Below, one piece after another: positions 58,962 to 64,000 of a stretch of DNA of 64,000 bases (positions are counted from its first letter, which is position 1; every line of letters begins with the position of its first letter). A model generated the notes under the pieces. It saw only the letters and a program-made list of their open reading frames with translations, was not told the DNA's origin and searched no databases. The position numbers were made by a program, and so were the translations under genes. The stretch is from assembly GCA_001683735.1 (NCBI GenBank), contig LUGG01000001.1:3286001-3350000 (forward strand), written 5' to 3'. The stretch is from Grifola frondosa (lineage: Eukaryota > Basidiomycota > Agaricomycetes > Polyporales > Grifolaceae).

Positions 58962-61771
58962 ATGAAGCATCGTCCTTACCCTACTCGCTCTTCAGACGTC
59001 TCTGACAACTATCTTACTGATACCAGCTCGTTTTCGCACACTGAATCCTCTGAGAGCTGCTCTCGGGATTCGCCAATGCCTCCTTATACCACTCCACATC
59101 TCCCGACTTCAGTGGATCTCGGGTCAATATCCCACCGTCATTCTTTCGTGATCGTTCTATGCCTCCCCGTCTGCCCTCAGCATCGCGCGGAAGCACCTCA
59201 TCTCCACTCTCGCGGCGGTTCAATGTCCCATCTGTACTCCTTTGACCGTAACCCAAGCAGTCCACAGCTAAGCATGTTGCCTTCTCACTCCCGCAATAAT
59301 TCAGTCCCTCCTCGCATGTATTCTCCGTCTCTGGAATTCGAACCTGGTAGCCCGTTTGAGTGCCGCCAACCATTAAGCGAAGATGTTGCTGGCATCGGCG
59401 ACGCCCACTTGGGATCTAACAGCAGTCCCAGAATCGAATTCCTGGCACCCTATGAGGTATTTATGCAATGTTATTAGAGTCATGTTGCTAAATCTCTTGA
59501 TTCTGCAGGAAAATATGCAACTTGCTAGATCGTATTCCTCGTCTTCATTCAGCGACGAGCCGGCGCCGACGGTGCAAGATTTTATTGAAATAAAAACTGA
59601 GAATCGGATGCTCCGGTAAGTAACTAAATTCATGCAGAGTCCCTACTTACTCTGCTATAGTGGCATTGTTCACCAGTTTATCTCCTCGATGCCGGGGTAT
59701 GCTGCGGGGAACGGTAATTTTTTATTACCGAACATCACACCATCTGCAACGTCGTCAGCGTCGTCGGCATCGGCATCAACGACATCAAGCGATCTCTCCA
59801 CTAGTCTCCCTCCTCGGACATCAAGTCTTCTTATTCGACCTCTCCATCCGCCACCCAACCGCCAGGCATATCCAAATGTGAAAATATGGACCGCACGCGA
59901 GAAGTCCGAGGCCGGAAACGCAGCAACAACTACGAAGCATCCTCACCACAAGTCATTCGACCCTGACTCCAGCCCAACACGGTCTTCCCTTTCATCGAGG
60001 ACGAACATGGTCAAATCATACCGCAATATCGTCTTGATGAGCTTCGGCACCGCGCAAGTCAGCTCTTTAATGAGCTCCTCACTTTTGGTTGGGCCGTGAA
60101 GAGTTGGGTAGATTGCATTAACACCTGCGCGCTACGTCAAAGGCGAACTTGAATTCGAATTTCCGGAGCTTCAACTGTGCGACAAACCTGCGCACTGGAA
60201 GGTCCAGAATGTGATCAGCAACCTCTACTCGACATGGAACCAAGGGCTTCGGCGCAGTCTCGGGAAGGGTATCTCTCGGACGCCGATCAATGTGGAGGCC
60301 GAGCTCGCTTTAACTTCCTCGTGCGACTCTGACAGTGAACCAATGTTGGGCATTGACTCCAATCTAGGCTCACCTACCACCCCATTCGTCTTTATCTTCT
60401 GCAGCCTCACCTCGTTCCAGCTCTGTGTCGTCTGAAAGTGGCCGGAAGCGTCGCGCACCACACTCGATTATAACCCCCGCAGCCAAGATCAGACGAACGC
60501 CGTCGTTGCCAGGGAGCCCTCTGTATGTTGCACTTACCAATTTTCGTCACTGATGCTACGATGGTCTTAGATCTTCAGTGGCGTTTAACGCCGCAGGATC
60601 GTCATCTCCCCCGCGAGATGACACTCCTGATTCTTCGATGGGTGATTCAGCAGTAGCAAATGTCATATCACCCACGAACATGCAGGAAGGGACGGGCGGC
60701 GCTATAGAGACAACCTCCGCAGCTGCGGAGGCCACTACTGTCACGCCAGTGGCAGCTGCTGTGACAGCAGCTTCAGCAACCACGACAATAGCGACTGCGG
60801 CGACAGGGACGACTGCAATCACAGCGTCAGATGGAACTGACACTGCAGTGGCTTCAGCGAGTGTGCCCACGGTGACCACGGCAACCACGGCGACCACGGC
60901 GAGTGCAGCGGCAGGCACATCCGCGATGGTAGAGGTGGGTGCAGTGGTGGCAGATGCACCAGCGGTGACGGGGAGTGGTACAGCAGGGGCAGCAGGTGCG
61001 TCAGCAGTGATGCAGGCGACAGCTGCTTCAATTCTTCTTCTATTGACAAATCTACTTATGGTTCCGACGACAGTGACCACCACCACCATTTCATCCATAT
61101 CCCCACCCTCCGTGGCATCGGCGCCGGCAACAGCAGCTTCCAAGCTGTCTGATATAATGCTGCCACTGTCAGCATTGTCGACTCGGATCGCGCCCGACTC
61201 AACTTGGCGCAGTTCCCCGCCCTCTCTCCAGCCCCGCGACGCCTTCCACCACAGACACTGCCCTTCCCACTCCTGCTTTGGCACCCCCCGGCGAGGTGAC
61301 AGTTGCCGGTACAGCCAACGCCTCATCCCAAGAGGATGGTGCATCTCGTGTACGATCATCTCGTGGTCGGAAGAACAAGTCTGCTCAGTCGACATGGGAA
61401 ACTTGTGGCCGAACAGTGCGATCACGGCGAGGTATGTCTGCTTCACTATTTCTTCATCATTTTGTATTTATTTCTCCTAGGAATATCTATGGTGGCGAGT
61501 GGCACTTGCTGAACCCGGCTAGCACCAAGGACCAATTCGACATACAGTGGAAAGGGTTGCCAGCGGCGCAACAGGATGTGTACAAGGCACGGGCTAAGGA
61601 CTTGGTAAGCATGCTATTTCTGTTGAGAATTTTGTACTCACAAGCGCGGGTACCTTTTCACTGCAGAAAAAGTCTGCAGCGAACGTTGTCACCACTCCGC
61701 TAAACACATCGGCCGAGGCAGCAACCTCCATGCCGCAAGATGGTGGGTCTAGTGTTCCGGCCGCGTCGTGA
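58962..61771 (+). CDS. basidiomycete multicopy hypothetical protein, head-to-head with the Plavaka gene
   Basis: Function unknown. The start MKHRPYPTRSSDVSDNYLTD leads into a long Ser/Pro-rich region. QDFIEIKTENRMLR resembles a short helix. In a shifted frame follow QYRLDELRHRASQLFNELLT, FGWAVKSWVDCI and LEFEFPELQLCDKPAHWKVQ (the ELxLCD..HWK pattern is common in repeated mushroom hypotheticals). A Thr/Ala/Val-rich low-complexity stretch spans 60.7-61.1 kb. The end, GGEWHLLNPASTKDQFDIQW then KGLPAAQQDVYKARAKDL, faintly recalls an HMG-box helix. A 1-nt deletion near 61394 breaks the frame in this copy; the inverted copy at 63.24 kb keeps it. The 3' half lies inside the palindrome. Confidence 0.5.
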
Positions 61772-61868
61772 GGCCGATCCGAACGGTCTCTATGAATTGT
61801 GTGAGTCTTTTGTACTATTCAATGCGGGTGCACACTAATTTGTGCTTTTCTATAGCCTCTTGGTTTCG

Positions 61869-61946
61869 CTCGCGTTCGTGTACTATGCATTCCACTCGCG
61901 TTCGTGTACTATGCATTCCACTTGCATTCGTGTACTATGCATTCCA
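61869..61946. repeat. three 26-nt tandem copies (mirrored at 62686-62763)
   Basis: Unit CTCGCGTTCGTGTACTATGC + ATTCCA, the third copy with two changes. The inverted set lies in the other palindrome arm. Confidence 0.92.
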
Positions 61947-62685
61947 GCCCGGCACTTCAACAGTGCCCGACTCCAGAGTTGCGGAGGTTGTGCGGAGGTT
62001 TCAACATCCCGCGCGGACATTTTGGACGCTATATTCTTGGATGTTCTCGGATCGTAGTCGGATAGTCGGGCTTTCATTGTATTCTGTATAGCATGTTCTA
62101 GCAGAGAATTGATTGATTGTTCTTGCTCCTTCCTAATTGAGTGAACTGAAAAAATCGAGTGAACCGAAATTTTGTTCTAGCAAGAGCTAGCATTGTCCTG
62201 TGATGTATATTCTGCTTGACTGTGCTCATACATGCTAGGTTTTTGGCCATCCTTAATTAGCACAGGCCATTCCTATCTAGTCATATCTACACACTATTAC
62301 TGCTAGGCTGTGCTAGCTCCTGCTCGATCGGCGGCTGGACGGGCATGAGGCCTAGATAGGAATGGCCTGTGCTAATTAAGGATGGCCAAAAACCTAGCAT
62401 GTATGAGCACAGTCAAGCAGAATATACATCACAGGACAATGCTAGCTCTTGCTAGAACAAAATTTCGGTTCACTCGATTTTTTCAGTTCACTCAATTAGG
62501 AAGGAGCAAGAACAATCAATCAATTCTCTGCTAGAACATGCTATACAGAATACAATGAAAGCCCGACTATCCGACTACGATCCGAGAACATCCAAGAATA
62601 TAGCGTCCAAAATGTCCGCGCGGGATGTTGAAACCTCCGCACAACCTCCGCAACTCTGGAGTCGGGCACTGTTGAAGTGCCGGGC
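61947..62685. other. palindrome centre, no gene
   Basis: Non-coding. It contains the inner arm sequence (CTAGCAAGAGCTAGCATTGT and similar) and the 69-nt unpaired spacer. No RNA gene or promoter is recognised. Confidence 0.5.
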
Positions 62686-62861
62686 TGGAATGCATAGTAC
62701 ACGAATGCAAGTGGAATGCATAGTACACGAACGCGAGTGGAATGCATAGTACACGAACGCGAGCGAAACCAAGAGGCTATAGAAAAGCACAAATTAGTGT
62801 GCACCCGCATTGAATAGTACAAAAGACTCACCAATTCATAGAGACCGTTCGGATCGGCCTC

Positions 62862-64000
62862 ACGACGCGGCCGGAACACTAGACCCACCATCTTGCGGCA
62901 TGGAGGTTGCTGCCTCGGCCGATGTGTTTAGCGGAGTGGTGACAACGTTCGCTGCAGACTTTTTCTGCAGTGAAAAGGTACCCGCGCTTGTGAGTACAAA
63001 ATTCTCAACAGAAATAGCATGCTTACCAAGTCCTTAGCCCGTGCCTTGTACACATCCTGTTGCGCCGCTGGCAACCCTTTCCACTGTATGTCGAATTGGT
63101 CCTTGGTGCTAGCCGGGTTCAGCAAGTGCCACTCGCCACCATAGATATTCCTAGGAGAAATAAATACAAAATGATGAAGAAATAGTGAAGCAGACATACC
63201 TCGCCGTGATCGCACTGTTCGGCCACAAGTTTCCCACTGTCGACTGAGCAGACTTGTTCTTCCGACCACGAGATGATCGTACACGAGATGCACCATCCTC
63301 TTGGGATGAGGCGTTGGCTGTACCGGCAACTGTCACCTCGCCGGGGGGTGCCAAAGCAGGAGTGGGAAGGGCAGTGTCTGTGGTGGAAGGCGTCGCGGGG
63401 CTGGAGAGAGGGCGGGGAACTGCGCCAAGTTGAGTCGGGCGCGATCCGAGTCGACAATGCTGACAGTGGCAGCATTATATCAGACAGCTTGGAAGCTGCT
63501 GTTGCCGGCGCCGATGCCACGGAGGGTGGGGATATGGATGAAATGGTGGTGGTGGTCACTGTCGTCGGAACCATAAGTAGATTTGTCAATAGAAGAAGAA
63601 TTGAAGCAGCTGTCGCCTGCATCACTGCTGACGCACCTGCTGCCCCTGCTGTACCACTCCCCGTCACCGCTGGTGCATCTGCCACCACTGCACCCACCTC
63701 TACCATCGCGGATGTGCCTGCCGCTGCACTCGCCGTGGTCGCCGTGGTTGCCGTGGTCACCGTGGGCACACTCGCTGAAGCCACTGCAGTGTCAGTTCCA
63801 TCTGACGCTGTGATTGCAGTCGTCCCTGTCGCCGCAGTCGCTATTGTCGTGGTTGCTGAAGCTGCTGTCACAGCAGCTGCCACTGGCGTGACAGTAGTGG
63901 CCTCCGCAGCTGCGGAGGTTGTCTCTATAGCGCCGCCCGTCCCTTCCTGCATGTTCGTGGGTGATATGACATTTGCTACTGCTGAATCACCCATCGAAGA
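62862..64000 (-). CDS. inverted, partial copy of the companion gene's 3' half
   Basis: Mirror image of 60632-61771, cut by the window end. Here the exon reads KNKSAQSTVGNLWPNSAITA, then across an intron RNIYGGEWHLLNPASTKDQF, then PAAQQDVYKARAKDL. So the frame is intact where the plus-strand copy is broken by one base. The stop is at about 62862. Whether the 5' half exists lies beyond the window. Confidence 0.55.

Larger units (their letters stand above)
60632..64000. repeat. near-perfect palindrome, arms at least 1.65 kb, 69-nt spacer
   Basis: Positions x and 124632-x are complementary from 60632/64000 inward to 62281/62351. In the stretches compared I found two 1-nt indels (left 61394 versus right 63238; left about 61801 versus right 62832) and no substitution. 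The right arm reaches the window end and may continue. The unpaired centre is 62282-62350. Confidence 0.95.

Noticed and set aside
60556..61446. 296-codon minus-strand frame, rich in Ala/Val
   Set aside because: It is antisense to the low-complexity part of the companion gene; the same repeats keep both strands open. The plus strand has plausible splice sites and conserved ends.

Overview
The window is nuclear DNA of a filamentous basidiomycete, most likely an Agaricomycete. The genes are cut by many short introns (about 50-60 nt, GT..AG). The gene set also fits: a Ppo-type fatty-acid oxygenase, Zn2Cys6 regulators, a DUF2235 hydrolase, a fungal HNH-domain protein of the type abundant in mushrooms, a GH3 xylosidase, a basic-secretory-protein peptidase and a Plavaka-type transposase. 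No species can be named from the sequence.

Layout. 1-3 kb holds debris: a partial eIF2B-epsilon copy and a fragment of an HNH gene. 3.2-24 kb is gene-dense: DUF2235 hydrolase (-), Ppo oxygenase (+), Zn2Cys6 factor (+), SAM methyltransferase (+), Wss1-like WLM protease (+), a hAT-type element, a Bot1/mS45-like mitochondrial ribosomal protein (+) and a DUF6593-like protein (-). 24-27.7 kb is decayed: an alpha/beta-hydrolase pseudogene between two copies of a diverged 95-nt repeat, then an inverted-repeat element rich in GGATATCC. 27.7-46.7 kb is again gene-dense: a Dal5-type permease (-), CCT7 (-), RAD5 (+), tRNA-Leu(AAG) (-), a small Zn2Cys6 protein (-), a bHLH factor (+), a GH3 beta-xylosidase (-), a BSP peptidase (+) and FCP1 (-). 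From 47 kb onward repeats dominate: an HNH gene split by a 584-bp hAT-type MITE, a GC-rich minisatellite split by a 4.3-kb fold-back element, a Plavaka transposase with a head-to-head companion gene, and an almost perfect palindrome that runs off the window end.

How the genes relate. Most are unrelated housekeeping genes (proteasis, translation, transcription, DNA-damage tolerance, chaperonin). Several pairs are divergent and share short promoters: CCT7/RAD5 (about 150 bp), the small Zn2Cys6 gene/bHLH (about 250 bp), GH3/BSP peptidase (about 400 bp) and Plavaka/companion gene (about 165 bp). No biosynthetic cluster is evident.

Quality warning. Several conserved genes (Ppo, FCP1, bHLH, Wss1, Bot1, GH3) carry single-base frame breaks, several of them where one base is missing from a short homopolymer. 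That looks more like consensus error than gene death. The palindrome at 60.6-64 kb could also be an assembly artefact.
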